Shown: positions 32,775 through 44,775, counted from the first letter of the stretch. The stretch is 64,000 nt of DNA from Prorocentrum cordatum (GCA_963575745.1 CAUYUJ010021059.1:166001-230000), one strand, 5' to 3'. Notes: generated from the sequence alone by a model not told the origin. Translations and numbers: made by a program.

Positions 32775-33950
32775 TACTGAAGGTATCGATCTTGATGTAC
32801 CCTGCCGAGGGATGTGCTGTGCTGCGCCGTGCTGAATTGCGATGTGCCATGCGCGACTGCGCTCTATAGCCTCGTGGATCGAGTCCTCCTTTGCATCCGA
32901 GTCCTGACCGAACTGATCTGGATCTTAAGCTCGAGCTGCCTGAACACATAGTAGCTGCCCCAGAGCTAATGGACAGGGGAACATGCCAGAGGACGCGCCG
33001 CGAAACGTCCCAAGGGATGCGCCAGGCGACGTGCCATGCCATGGGGTCGCACCGCGGGACGTGCCAAGGGGACGCGCTACGGAACGTGCCAATGGATGTG
33101 CCACGGGATGCGCCAGGGGACGCGCCACGCGACGTGCCAGGGGGACTCGCCAAAGGACGCCCCACGGAACGTGCCAAGGAACGTGCCAAGTTGCAATGCT
33201 GAGTGTATCGACCTTGATGTACCGTGCCGAAATCAGTGCTGTGCTGCGCCGTGCTGAACTACGATGTGCCATGCCGCGATTGTGCTCTAGTGTTGTAGAT
33301 CGAGTCCTCCGTTGCATCCGAGTCCTGACCGAACTGATCTGGATCTTAAGCTCGAGCTGCTGAGCACATAGTCCACATAGTAGCTGCCCCAGAGCTAATG
33401 GACAGGGGAACATGGCAGGAGGACGCGCCGCGGAACGTCCCAAGGGATGCGCCAGGACGTGCCAGGACGTGGTGGGGTCGCACCGCGGGACGTGCCAAGG
33501 GGACGCGCTAACGGAACGTGCCAATGGATGTGCCACGGGACTTGTGCCAGGGGAACGCGCGCACGCGACGTGCCAGGGGACTCGCCGAGGGACGCCCCAC
33601 GGAACGTGCCGAGGAACGTGCCAATTGCAATGCTGAGTGTATCGATCTTGATGTACCGTGCCGAGGATGTGCTGTGCTGCGCCGTGCTGAACTGCGATGT
33701 GCGCATTGTGCATATTGTGGATCGAGTCCTCCTTTGCATCCGAGTCCTGACCGAACTGATCTGGATCTTAAGCTCGAGCTGCCTGAACACATAGTAGCTG
33801 CCCCAGAGCTAATGGACAGGGGAACATGCCAGGAGGACGCGACGCAGAACGTCTCAAGGGACGCGCCAAGCGACGTGCCAAGGGACGTGCCATGGGGACG
33901 CATCGCGGGACCTGCCAAGGGGACGCGCTACGGAACGTGCTGGGGACAAG
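32775..33950. repeat. Macrosatellite of about 430 bp, about 2.7 units
   Basis: A core of about 180 bases (TGTATCGATCTTGATGTACC to TGATCTGGATCTTAAGCTCG) starts near 32780, 33197 and 33638. Between cores, the short repeat GGACGTGCCAAGGGGACGCG is iterated 15-20 times with variation. It encodes Arg/Ala/His-rich frames of no significance. Confidence 0.9.
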
Positions 33951-34378
33951 CGTTTCGCTCGAGACATCCTGTCAAAATCATCTGAATTCCTACGCGCGGG
34001 ACGCTGCACGCGCGAGACATCCTCGGAATTCCTGCGAGCGGGACGTGAAAACAAGCATTTCGCCTGAGACATCCTTTGAATTCTGGCCCCCCCACGAGGC
34101 CACCGCTCGAGACATCCTCCAATTTTGCAAAACCAGCGTTTCGCTCGAGACATCCTCAACAATTATGAAAAACAAGCGTTTCGCTCGAGACATCCTGTCA
34201 AAATCCCAAGAAATCCAAATACCCGCGCGCGGGACGCGGCACGCGCGAGACATCCTTGGAATTCCTGCGCGAGGGGCGCTTTTCCGTGTCGCGGTCGGCT
34301 CTGCAAAACCAGCGTGTCGCTCGAGACATCCTCAACAAATTCTGAAACAAGCGTTTCGCTCGAGACATCCTAAAAAAT
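33945..34378. repeat. Interspersed GCTCGAGACATCC repeat, block 1
   Basis: The motif CGTTTCGCTCGAGACATCCT (last 13 bases most conserved) occurs about nine times, with 30-70 bases of variable sequence between copies. The intervening pieces are themselves partly repeated (GGAATTCCTGCGxGxGGGxCG). Confidence 0.85.
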
Positions 34379-34379
34379 T

Positions 34380-36090
34380 ATTCACTGCGTGGAGCTCCCC
34401 ATATGTGCATCTACTCCCATGGACCTGTCTGCCGTGAATGTCTAGGCGCAAGAGCTTTCGAATATTAACGGGCTTCAGTTGTGACGGTCTGGACATAAAT
34501 CTAACTGCGAATGAATTGCGGTGTGAATGAGCCTCAGTAGTACAAGCGCGTCTATGTGCATGAGCCTGGGGCCTCCTGGGGCCTCCTGAAACCTACTGGG
34601 GCTTCCTGGGGTCTCCAGGAGCCTCTTGGGACCTCCTGGGACCTCCTAGGAAGGTTCCGTGCCCCAGGAGAGGCGCAATCTATAGCAACAGACGTACATA
34701 AAACATTGCGGATTAGAGCCACAGGAGAAGGGCAATCTATAGGAACACGCGTAAAACACCAAGGACTCGTGCCCCAGGAGAGGCCCAATATATAGGACCA
34801 TGAGTAAAACATTTAGGAGTGTGTACACAGGAGAAGGACCATCTATAGAAACATCCGTAGACCATCAAATACGTAAAACACATGGGATTGGAGCCACTCC
34901 TATTGCCTTCTGAAGCCTCCTGCTCCTGGGGCCTCTCGGGGCCTCCTGTTGCCTTCCGAGGCCTCCTGGCGCTTCCTGTTGCCTCCTGGGGCCTCCTGTG
35001 GTTTCCTGAGGCCTTCTGGAGCTTCCTGGGGCCTCCTGGAGCCTCTTGGGACATCCTGTGGCCTCTTGATCTTTCTGTGGCCTCCTGATGCCTCCTGGGA
35101 CCTCATGTGGTCTCCTGGGGCCTCCTGGAGCCTGTTGGAGCCTCCTGTGGCATCCTGAGAAGAATCTGCGCCCACGAGCCTGGCCACCAAAACAGGCAAA
35201 CCGATCGAGACATCCTCAAAATCTGGCCCACCTGGGGGGTGAAATGAGCGCCTCGCTCGAGACATCCTCCAAATCTGCTCCGAAAGCGAAGGATGTTGAG
35301 CCCAGAAATGACCAAACCGCCTGAGACATCCCCACAAAATTCCGCGAACGGGACCCCGTGAAATACCCCCCCGCCGCCCCCCTTAGAGTGCTGAGACGAG
35401 CGAATCGCCTGAGACATCCTCCAAATCTGCTCCGAAAACGAAACATGCTGGATCAGAAAATGGCCAAACCGCCTGAGACATCCCCACAAAATTCCGCGAA
35501 CGGGACCCCGTGAAATACCCCCCCGCCGCCCCCCTTAGATTGCTGAGACGAGCGAATCGCCTGAGTCTGAGTGATGACTGAGTCTGAGTGATGAGAGAGC
35601 ATGAGTGAGTCTGAGTGATGAGTGAATCTGAGTGGTGAGTCTGAGTGATGAGTGGTGTGTCTGAGTGAGGACTGAGTCTGAGTGATTAGTGAGTCTTGAT
35701 GAGTGAGTCTGAGTGATGAGTGAGTGGGGAATCAAAAACCCCATCTTTGGATATGGGGAATCAAGAACCCCATCTTAGGATATGGGGAATAACTTACGTG
35801 TGTGTCTGAGTGATGGGTGTGGTGTTCTGTCCTGTTCTGTATCCTTCCGGCGCGGTCCGCCAATAACAAGAACCCCATCTTTGGATATGGGGAACAAGAA
35901 CCCCATCTTTGGATATGGGGAACCAGAACCCCATCTTTGGATATGGGGAAAAAACCATCTTTGGATATGGGGAATCAAGAACCCCATCTTTGGATATGGG
36001 GAATAACTTACGTGTGTGTCTGAGTGATGGGTGTGGTGTTCTGTCCTGTTCTGTGTCCTTCCGGCGCGGTCCGCCAATAACAAAAGAAGT
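34380..36090. repeat. Macrosatellite unit 1 of about 1.7 kb
   Basis: In order: TAGGCGCAAGAGCTTTCGAA leader (34441), GGGGCCTCCTG repeats (34563-34640), CAATCTATAGGAACAxxCGT repeats (34675-34870), GCCTCCTGxGG repeats (34895-35150), CGAGACATCC motifs (35205-35490), GTCTGAGTGATGA repeats (35560-35730) and ATCTTTGGATATGGGG repeats (35735-36005). Confidence 0.9.
35735..36005. repeat. CCATCTTTGGATATGGGGAA minisatellite
   Basis: About eight units of 22-30 bases. Each carries the inverted repeat CCCCAT...ATATGGGG, so every unit can form a small hairpin. Two more units lie at 40068-40120. Confidence 0.9.
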
Positions 36091-36468
36091 GCATCTATTC
36101 GCATGGACCTGTCCGCCGTGAATGTCTAGGCGCAAGAGCTTTCGAATATACACGGGCTTCAGTTGTGACGGTCAGGACATAAATCTAACTGCGAATGAAT
36201 TGGAGTGTGAATGAGCCTCAGTAGTACAAGCGCGTCTTTGTGCATGAGCCTGGGGCCTCCTGGGGCCTCCTGAAACCTACTGGGGCTTCCTGGGGTCTCC
36301 AGGAGCCTCTTGGGGCCTCCTGGGACCTCCTAGGGAGGTTTCGTGCCCCAGGAGAGGCGCAATATATAGCAACAGACGTACATAAACCATTGCGGATTCG
36401 TGCCACAGGAGAAGGGCAATCTATAGGAACACGCGTCAAACACAAAGGACTCGTGCCCCAGGAGAGGC

Positions 36469-36473
<5 letters not shown>

Positions 36474-36501
<28 letters not shown>
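36474..36501. repeat. (TA)n microsatellite
   Basis: Perfect TA run. A second, shorter one lies at 37296-37313. Confidence 0.95.
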
Positions 36502-36503
<2 letters not shown>

Positions 36504-36697
36504 AGTGGCACGTGTGTGCCCAGGCTCATACAACAAGCTGAAGGGGCGTTTGAAGCAGGAGTGACATGCAACAGCGAAGTCGCACTCGAGCGCAAGTGGG
36601 GTTGCCACACCTTGCGATGTGTGTACCAGGGCCCCCCAGGAAGCCTCAGGAGGCCCGACTTGGATACCAGAAGAGGCTCCAGGAGGCCCCAGGATTG

Positions 36698-36758
36698 TGA
36701 GTGTTGTGTGTGTGTTGTGAGTGTGTGGGCTGTGCGTGTGTTTGTTGTGTGTTGTGTG

Positions 36759-36800
<42 letters not shown>
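36698..36800. repeat. (GT)n microsatellite
   Basis: GTGTGTTGTG-type run, perfect at about 36762-36798. Confidence 0.95.
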
Positions 36801-36802
<2 letters not shown>

Positions 36803-38269
36803 TATTTGGTAGCGTGTGATGTGTTGGGCGTGATTTGTGTCTCTGTGTGTGCATGTAGTTCTTTGCCCCAGGAGGCCCCAGGAGGCCCCAGGCGGCCTCA
36901 GCAGGCCCAGGAGAACTCCAGGAGGCTCCGAGGCGGGGTCTGGGGTACCAGAAGGTCCAGAAAGCCCCAGGAGGCCCCAGGAGGTTCCAGGAGGCCCCCA
37001 GGAGGCTCCGAGGAGGGGTCTGGGGCTCGATTTTGGGAGGATGTCTCAGGCGAAACCGCCATTCTCTGAGAATCGGAGTCAAAATCATTGAAATTACCAT
37101 GTGTTTTTGAAGGTTTTATGATAACATGTTGGAAATCCTATGTGTTTTTGGACCCTGACGTCACGATCTGCGTGAGGGGTGCCACCGATTTTCAGAATTT
37201 CGAGGATGTCCCGAGCGAAACGGCCAGAAAAATCGCGAACGACGGACGCATTAATCGCCTCTGAGCTCTACTCCCTCGGAGAGGTGCGTATGAGAATATA
37301 TATATATATATATAGGAACATTAGTAAGATATGTAGGATTGTGTACACAGGAGAAGGACAATCTATAGAAACATACGTAAAACATCAAAAGGCTCGTGCT
37401 CCAGGTGAGGCCCAATCGATAGGAGCATACGTAAAACACATGGGATTGGAGCCACTCCTGTTGCCTTCTGAAGCCTCCTGCTCCTGGGGCCTCTCGGGGC
37501 CTCCTGTTGCCTTCCGAGGCCTCCTGGCGCTTCCTGTTGCCTCGTGGGGCCTCCTGTGGTTTCCTGAGGCCGTCCGGAGCTTCCTGGGGCCTCCTGGAGC
37601 CTCTTGGGACATCCTGTGGCCTCTTGAGTCTTTCTGTGGCCTCCTGATGCCTCCTGGGACCTCATGATGTCTCCTGGGGCCTCCTGGAGCCTGTTGGAGC
37701 CTCCTGTGGCATCCAGAGAAGAATATGCGCCCACGAGCCTGGCCACCAAAACAAGCAAACCGATCGAGACATCCTCAAAATCTGGCCCACCTGGGGGGTG
37801 AAAATGAGCGCCTCGCTCGAGACATCCTCCAAATCTGCTCCGAAAGCGAAGGATGCTGGCACAGAAAACAGGCAAACCGCTCGAGACATCCCCACAAAAT
37901 TCCGCGAACGGGACCCCGTGAAATACCCCCCCGCCGCCCCCCTTAGAGTGCTGAGACGAGCGAATCGCCTGAGACATCCTCCAAATCTGCTCCGAAAACG
38001 AAACATGTTGGATCAGAAAATGGCCAAACCGCCTGAGACATCCCCACAAAATTCCGCGAACGGGACCCCGTGAAATACCCCCCCGCCGCCCCCCTTAGAT
38101 TGCTGAGACGAGCGAATCGCCTGAGTCTGAGTGATGACTGAGTCTGAGTGATGAGAGAGCATGAGTGAGTCTGAGTGATGAGTGAATCTGAGTGGTGAGT
38201 CTGAGTGATGAGTGGTGGGTGTGGTGTTCTGTCCTGTTCTGTGTCCTTCCGGCGCGGTCCGCCAATAAT

Positions 38270-40130
38270 TATTCACTGCGTGGAGCTCCCCATATGTGCA
38301 TCTACTCGCATGGACCTGTCCGCCGTGAATGTCTAGGCGCAAGAGCTTTCGAATATTAACGGGCTTCAGTTGTGACGGTCTGGACATCAATCTAACTGCG
38401 AATGAATTGGAGTGTGAATGAGCCTCAGTAGTACGAGCGCGTCTCTGTGCATGAGCCTGGGGCCTCCTGGGGCCTCCTGAAACCTACTGGGGCTTCCTGG
38501 GGTCTCCAGGAGCCTCTTGGGACCTCCTGGGACCTCCTAGGAAGGTTTCGTGCCCCAGGAGAGGCGCAATATATAGCAACAGACGTACATAAAACATTGC
38601 GGATTAGAGCCACAGGAGAAGGGCAATCTATAGGAACACGCGTAAAACACCAAGGACTCGTGCCCCAGGAGAGGCCCAATACATAGGAACATGAGTAAAA
38701 CATTTAGGATTGTGTACACAGGAGAAGGACCATCTATAGAAACATACGTAGAACATCAAAGAATCGTGCTCCAGGTGAGGCCCAATCGATAGGAGCATAC
38801 GTAACACACATGGGATTGGAGCCACTCCTGTTGCCTTCTGAGGCCTCCTGCTCCTGGGGCCTCTCGGGGCCTCCTGTTGCCTTCCGAGGCCTCCTGGCGC
38901 TTCCTGTTGCCTCCTGGGGCCTCCTGTGGTTTCCTGAGCCTTCTGGAGCTTCCTGGGGCCTCCTGGAGCCTCTTGGGACATCCTGTGGCCTCTTGAGTCT
39001 TTCTGTGGCCTCCTGATGCCTCCTGGGACCTCATGTGGTCTCCTGGGGCCTCCTGGAGCCTGTTGGAGCCTCCTGTGGCATCCTGAGAAGAATCTGCGCC
39101 CACGAGCCTGGCCACCAAAACAAGCAAACCGATCGAGACATCCTCAAAATCTGGCCCACCTGGGGGGTGAAAATGAGCGCCTCGCTCGAGACATCCTCCA
39201 AATCTGCTCCGAAAGCGAAGGATGTTGGGCCCAGAAACAAGCAAACCGCCTGAGACATCCCCACAAAATGGCCGCGAACGAGCCCGTGCAAACACCCCTG
39301 GCGGCTCACCTTAGGGGTGCTGAAATGAGCGCCTCGCTCGAGACATCCTCCAAATCTGCTCCGAAAGCGAAGGATGTTGGGCCCAGGGCCGCGAACGAGC
39401 CCGTGCAAACACCCCTGGCGGCTCCCCTTAGGGGTGCTGAAATGAGCGCCTCGCTCGAGACATCCTCCAAATCTGCTCCGAAAGCGAAGGATGTTGGGCC
39501 CAGAAATGACCAAACCGCCTGAGACATCCCCACAAAATTACCCGAACGGGACCCCGTGAAATACCCCCCCGCCGCCCCCCTTAGAGTGCTGAGACGAGCG
39601 AATCGCCTGAGACATCCTCCAAATCTGCTCCGAAAGCGAAACATGCTGGATCAGAAAATGGCCAAACCGCCTGAGACATCCCCACAAAATTCCGCGAACG
39701 GGACCCCGTGAAATACCCCCCCGCCGCCCCCCTTAGATTGCTGAGACGAGCGAATCGCCTGAGTCTGAGTGATGACTGAGTCTGAGTGATGAGAGAGCAT
39801 GAGTGAGTCTGAGTGATGAGTGAATCTGAGTGGTGAGTCTGAGTGATGAGTGGTGTGTCTGAGTGAGGACTGAGTCTGAGTGATGAGTGAGTCTTGATGA
39901 GTGAGTCTGAGTGATGAGTGAGTCTTGATGAGTGTGTCTGAGTGAGGACTGAGTCTGAGTGATGAGTGATGAGTGAATGGGGAATAACTTACGTGTGTGT
40001 CTGAGTGATGGGTGTGGTGTTCTGTCCTGTTCTGTGTCCTTCCGGCGCGGTCCGCCAATAACAAGAACCCCATCTTTGGATATGGGGAACAAGAACCCCA
40101 TCTTTGGATATGGGGAATAATTCCGCCGGC
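38270..40130. repeat. Macrosatellite unit 3 of about 1.9 kb
   Basis: Third copy of the module series (leader at 38331). It has an extra internal triplication of a GAAATGAGCGCCTCGCTCGA module of about 110 bases at 39170-39500. It ends with GTCTGAGTGATGA and TTTGGATATGGGG units before block X2. Confidence 0.9.
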
Positions 40131-40233
40131 CCTCTTCCCGCACGTAATTCATCGCAAAATAATTTCGCCGGCCCAAGTCGCAGGGGGGCCGGGAGGTTAA
40201 CCTACTAAAAGAGAACCCTGGGCCCGCGCCCTT

Positions 40234-41584
40234 TCCGGGAAAAAGCGATGCCTCAGCATTTTGTTGATCCGGGGCTTCTGGAATCGCCCGGCTGTCGTTG
40301 TGGTAGTTTTTGTGGGCCGGGAGCATGTCCATGCCAACTGCCTCGCAGGCCAGGCCCTCCGGGCCGCGACTCCATGGATGAGGGGGCGTGTTTTCGCAGA
40401 TGCCCCGCGCGGAACCTGTCCATGTGACCGCGTATCAATGGGATCGCGCTCCAGAATCCAGGCCGGGAGGGCGTGGATATGGATAGGTATGTTCGCCGCT
40501 CGTGGGGATTTGTGGGGCTCGTGGCGCCACCTGGGTGGTGTCAGGTGGTGCCACCTGCGGGCGTGGTGGCGGCAGCCCTTTAGTGACTGGCACGGCAGGG
40601 GGCGCTCACGCTCTTCCGGCGTTGAGCACCATCCCCGCGCTGCCGCGCTGGATCGGAGGAATGATATCGAATCAGAAGAAATAGCGTAAACATGAACTTT
40701 CGGAGTTCCGCGCGGATTTCTTGGATCGGCGCTGGGCCCCCCTTGTGGTACCACTGGCGCTGTCCTTGGCGCGCTCCGCGCGCTAGGGAGGGGGTGTCCC
40801 ACCACCACCACCACCACCACCACCACCACCACCACCACCACCACCACCACCACCACCACCACCACCACCACCACCAGGGGGTCCCAACTCCAGCCAGAGT
40901 TCACGATGCCTCCTCGAGCTGGGGACAGGGGATGCCTCGAGCGAGAGGGGGGGGCACACCTCACCGGGAGGGCCCTCCCTGGCGCCTCGCGCTGGCGATG
41001 GCGGTGTCGCCCTTCCTCGATCCTATTGGGGCCAGCGGGACAGCGGACGCCCCGGCCCGCCGAAGGTGGATCACCACCACGAGGGGCAGCACGAGGCAGG
41101 CTTGCGCAGCTCGGCAGCGGCGGACGCCCCGAAGGCGAGCTCGCCGCGGGGCGGAGGGCGCAGGGTCGGGCGTGGCCAGCGGGGGTCACTGTCGGCGAGC
41201 ATATCCATATCCAGGCCCTCGCGATCTGGACTCCGAGGTGCGATCCCGTGGATGCGCGGTCGCATGGACAGGTTCCGCGCGGGGCATCCGCGAGAACACG
41301 CCCCGAATCCACAGAGTCGCGGCCCGGAGGGCCCGTCCCGCGAGGCCGTGGACATGGATGATGTGTTTACCGCCCGTGATGGGGGGCGCGGGAGGAGGAT
41401 GAGGACGAGGAGCGGCCAGGAGTGGGACGAGGACGAGGACAAAATGCTCAAGCAGTCCTCGGGTCCCCGCGCCACCTGGTGGGTTCCGGAAACCTGGCAC
41501 CCGAAACAGTTTTTTTCTTTGTGCTGGTTTGGGGACTTGATTCTTCTTGCGAAGGCCCTACCGCTGGTGCCGCCAACCCCGAAG

Positions 41585-41619
<35 letters not shown>

Positions 41620-42936
41620 TGACGTGAGAGTCTTGATGGCTGCTTCCTGGGGGCTCTTCGGAGCGCTTTCGGGGGCCTCTGGGGAGCAGTTTTGGGGCCT
41701 CTCGGGAGCCGCTCGAGGACCTCTCTGGAGCCTCTTGGCGACCTCTTAAGGCTTCCTTGGGGCCTCTTGGGGGTCTCTTGGGGGCCTCTTGTGGGGCCTC
41801 TTTGGGGCCTCTTCGGGGTCTCTTGGGGGCCTCTTGGGGCCTCCTGGGAGCCTCTCGGGGCCGAGGGCTCGAAATGTCCGTTCGGGTTCTTCCGTCTGGG
41901 TACCCTCTTGGAGCCGTCTTGGGACCCTCTTTGGGCCGTCTTCGAGGCCTCTTGGGCCGTCTGGGGGCCCTCCTGGCTCGTTTTGGGGCCCTCTTGGAGG
42001 CCTCTTGGGCCGTCTTGGGGCGATCTTGGGGGCCTCCTGGGCCGTCTTGGAGCGACGGGAAGCCGAAAAGGGGCGACCACCCACATGTGTTAAAAGCCCA
42101 CGGACGATTCATGAAGTTTGCCTCTTGGGGTCCTCTTGGCAGTGCTCTTGGAGGCTACTGGGGCGTCTTTGAGCCCGCTTGGCCGATCGCTTGGCGATTC
42201 GGGATTCTTCTTGGACCGTCTTGGGGGCCTTCGCCGGTCTTGGCACCTTTTTGGGCTCCGGGGCCCCCCGGGGGGAATGGCATTCTGACCCAGGGCCCCC
42301 TCCCCCCAAGACCTCCCCTCAAGACCCCCCCTTCAACACCCCTCCGGGGATCCCTCCCCCTGGCGGCGAAGGCATACGTAAAGGGAAGGGGCCTCCCTTC
42401 GACTCAACCACGACGTTGCTCAATTTCGTTTCGACTGGCGCGCTTGAGGAGCAGGGCCCAGGGCAAGGGGGGAGAAGCGGCGACGGCGACGACGACGACG
42501 AAGACGTCGACGAGTCAAACGAAACAGCGTCTCGCACACGCCGACAGGGTCGGCGGAGTTCTGCCAGACTCCGCCGGCCTTCCCCTCCTGGATTCCGCCG
42601 GCGAAGCCGCCTTCCTTTTCCTTCCCACGCCTTCCGCCGCCGTCCGCCAAGGAAGCGAGATCAACCTTTGGATTCCTCGAAGGCGATGCCCTGTCTGGAG
42701 CGCTGAACGCTCCACTTGGTATCATGAGCACCCCAAGCGCGCAGAAGGACTTCTCACACAGCGCAACGAAGATCATGGGAACTGCAGGTATGCCTGAGGA
42801 CAGGAGGATGATGAGGAGGAGCAGGAGGAGGACGAGGAGGATGAGCAGGATGACGAGGAGGGCGAGGAGCAGGAGGAAGTCAAGGATCAGGAGGAGGAGG
42901 AGGCGGAGGAGGAGCATATCGGCCACCCCGATTAGT
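40234..42936. repeat. Duplicated block X, copy 2
   Basis: Near-identical to 26766-29480. Differences include a (CAC)n expansion at 40797-40875 in place of a unique segment of about 60 bases, a longer (GAC)n at 41585-41620, and a few deletions. The X/Y junction at 42936 is the same as at 29480. Confidence 0.95.
40797..40875. repeat. (CAC)n microsatellite
   Basis: Perfect CAC run of about 26 triplets. Copy X1 has only about 8 triplets at 27405-27431. Confidence 0.97.
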
Positions 42937-43292
42937 CAGGTGGCCGCTCTGACGAGCCCCAACTGGGGATTCTCTTGGCCTTGATACGGTTAGCCGTCCT
43001 ATCTCCGAACCCAAGGCGCCAGTTCAAAACTCCAGGACGCAAGGGGTGACCATCGCTGGAAGTGCCGCGATCGCCACGGGTGGTGGTTTCTGGAGCTGGT
43101 GCGTCGGAATTGGAGCCTCCTCTTCACCACCAGCCGTCGAGGGCACCTCAAATGAAGTGAGCTGCACCCGCACCGTCTCCTGGTCGCGCTGCCGAAACAC
43201 ACTTCAAGGACATCTTGGACCGCACTGCTCCAAAGCGGCAGGGTTGCCGCAACGGCGAGGACGGTGATCAGGACGATAGGGCGTGGATGGTG
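42937..43292. repeat. Truncated block Y, copy 3
   Basis: Matches the first 350 bases of blocks Y1 and Y2, with a small internal deletion at about 43110. It ends abruptly after AGGACGATAGGGCGTGGATG. Confidence 0.92.
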
Positions 43293-43487
43293 AACGCGCA
43301 CCTCAGGATTGGCTCGGGGGGTATCTGCCGAGAAAGAGTCACGCCCTCCTCATACCTGGAAGATGGAGGTCATCTCAGCCTGCTTGTCTGCTCGCATCGC
43401 ACTCGCGACACGTGTTCCCGCACTACCCCAAACGGGATGGTGGTCTGTCCGCGGTGGGCTCCCCGCGCTCCTTTAAAACTCCCCCCC

Positions 43488-44165
43488 TCCCCCCCACCTC
43501 TCTCTTCCTCTCTCCCTCCCCTGCCCTCCCTGCTCCTCCGCATCACCCTGGAGCCCTGGAGCCACTGCTGGGTCGATGGGTCGATGAGTCGATACATCGG
43601 CTGCTACATGGAACCAGCGATCCCTCCCTCCCTCCCTCCTTCCCTCCTGCTCCCCCTCCCGCCCTCCCTCCTTCCCTCCTGCTCCCCTCCTGCTCCGTGC
43701 TGCCCTCTTCCCCTTCCTCTCCCCTGCCTGCTCGCACCACGGCTTCTGCCTACGAGCGCCACAAGCAGAGGACCTCCCTCCCTGCCTCCTCCCACCTTCC
43801 TTCCCTCCTCCCACACCTTCCCTCTCTCCCTCTCCCTCCCTCTCTCTTCCTCCCACCCTGTCTCCCTCCCTCCCTTCCTCCCCCCTCCCTCGCTCCCTTC
43901 CCTCCCTTCCCCCCCCCCCCTCTCTTCCCTCCCTCCCTTCCTCTCTCCTCCCTCCCACCCTGTCCTCCCTCTCTCCCTCCCTCCCCCCCCCTCCCTCCCT
44001 TCCCTCCCCTCCTCCTCCCGCCCCTCTCCCTCCCTCCCCTCCCTCTCCCTCCCTCCCTCCCTCCCGCCCTGTCTCCCTCCCTCTCTCCCTCCCTCCCTTC
44101 CCCCTCCTTGCTCCCTCCTCTCTGCTTACTTGTTTCCCCCTCCCTCCTTCTCTCCCTGCTGCCAC
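43488..44165. repeat. Polypyrimidine (CCCTCCCT)n tract
   Basis: About 680 bases of almost pure C/T on this strand with CCCTCC and CTTCC units, interrupted by a short non-repeat patch at 43550-43620 and another at 43735-43770. It is a strong candidate for triplex (H-DNA) formation. Pro/Leu/Ser frames here are artefacts. Confidence 0.95.
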
Positions 44166-44448
44166 CCTTGATGCCCGTCACTTGTCAGCCCAGTGCCAGC
44201 CGATGAACGGGAAAGGCCGAGGGAATACATCTCGGATTGAAGAGGGTCAGACCCCCGACGTCGTGATGCTTTGCATATCGCGGGCTCATCTCAGAGGTCT
44301 GGACCCCTTCCAGGAACCGGCTTTCTTTCCCGAGTCGCTTCTTGACGGTCGAGAACAGCGAAACACCTTCGTCGTGCCTTCGTCACGACGCCGGGGGGGT
44401 CTGGGTTCCTCGCCCTCCCCCCCTCCCCGTTCCGGGCCGGCCGAAGAG

Positions 44449-44548
44449 GCGCCAGCGTGCGTGGACGTCGCGCCCGCAGGCGCGGAGAAGTGGCACGACG
44501 CGGACGGCCCGCAGTACGACTGTTTCTTCTACGCCCAGGGCGACGGCT
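44449..44548 (+). CDS. Exon with first half of a Trp/Cys motif (W-x-D-x-x-G...DC..YA)
   Basis: A pyrimidine-rich stretch and AAGAG precede an open segment reading APACVDVAPAGAEKWHDADG, then PQYDCFFYAQGDG. The pattern W-x-D-x-x-G-x-x-Y-x-C-x-x-Y-A-x(n)-C is the N-terminal half of a small Cys motif common in dinoflagellate proteins. Its C-terminal half usually reads TAxxACCxCGGG and is absent here; after GDGCKLYG the sequence turns into intron-like repeats. A GTAAGC 5' splice site at 44549 could end the exon. A boundary at CAG|G (about 44538) would instead keep frame with the matching half at 62174. This is a partial gene whose earlier exons were not identified. Confidence 0.5.
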
Positions 44549-44649
44549 GTAAGCTCTACGGCCGCAGGCTGGTTGCGACACACACGACTCCCAGACATCC
44601 GACGCCCCCAGGGCCTTCTTGTTTTTCTCCCATCGACTTGCTGGGATAA

Positions 44650-44775
44650 AGCTGGGTACGTCGAGGCAAATCCAGATAAGTCGAGGTGAATCCAGACAGA
44701 TCGTGGTAGGTCCGAACAGGTCGATGTGAAGCCAGATATCTCCAGGAACATCTGGAGCAAATCATGGACGCTCCA
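44650..44775. repeat. GTCGAGGTGAATCCAGACA minisatellite
   Basis: About five diverged units of about 22 bases, e.g. TACGTCGAGGCAAATCCAGA, AAGTCGAGGTGAATCCAGAC and AGGTCGATGTGAAGCCAGAT. Confidence 0.75.

Larger units (their letters stand above)
36090..38270. repeat. Macrosatellite unit 2 of about 2.2 kb
   Basis: Same module order as unit 1, starting with the TAGGCGCAAGAGCTTTCGAA leader at 36127. It is interrupted at 36476-37315 by (TA)n, (GT)n, CCCCAGGAGG repeats and unique sequence. It returns to the shared modules at about 37320 (GGAGAAGGACAATCTATAG). Confidence 0.85.

Noticed and set aside
33945-34378. CRISPR-like array (short repeats with variable spacers)
   Set aside because: Repeat copies are imperfect, spacing is irregular, spacers are themselves repeated, there are no cas genes, and the context is eukaryotic.
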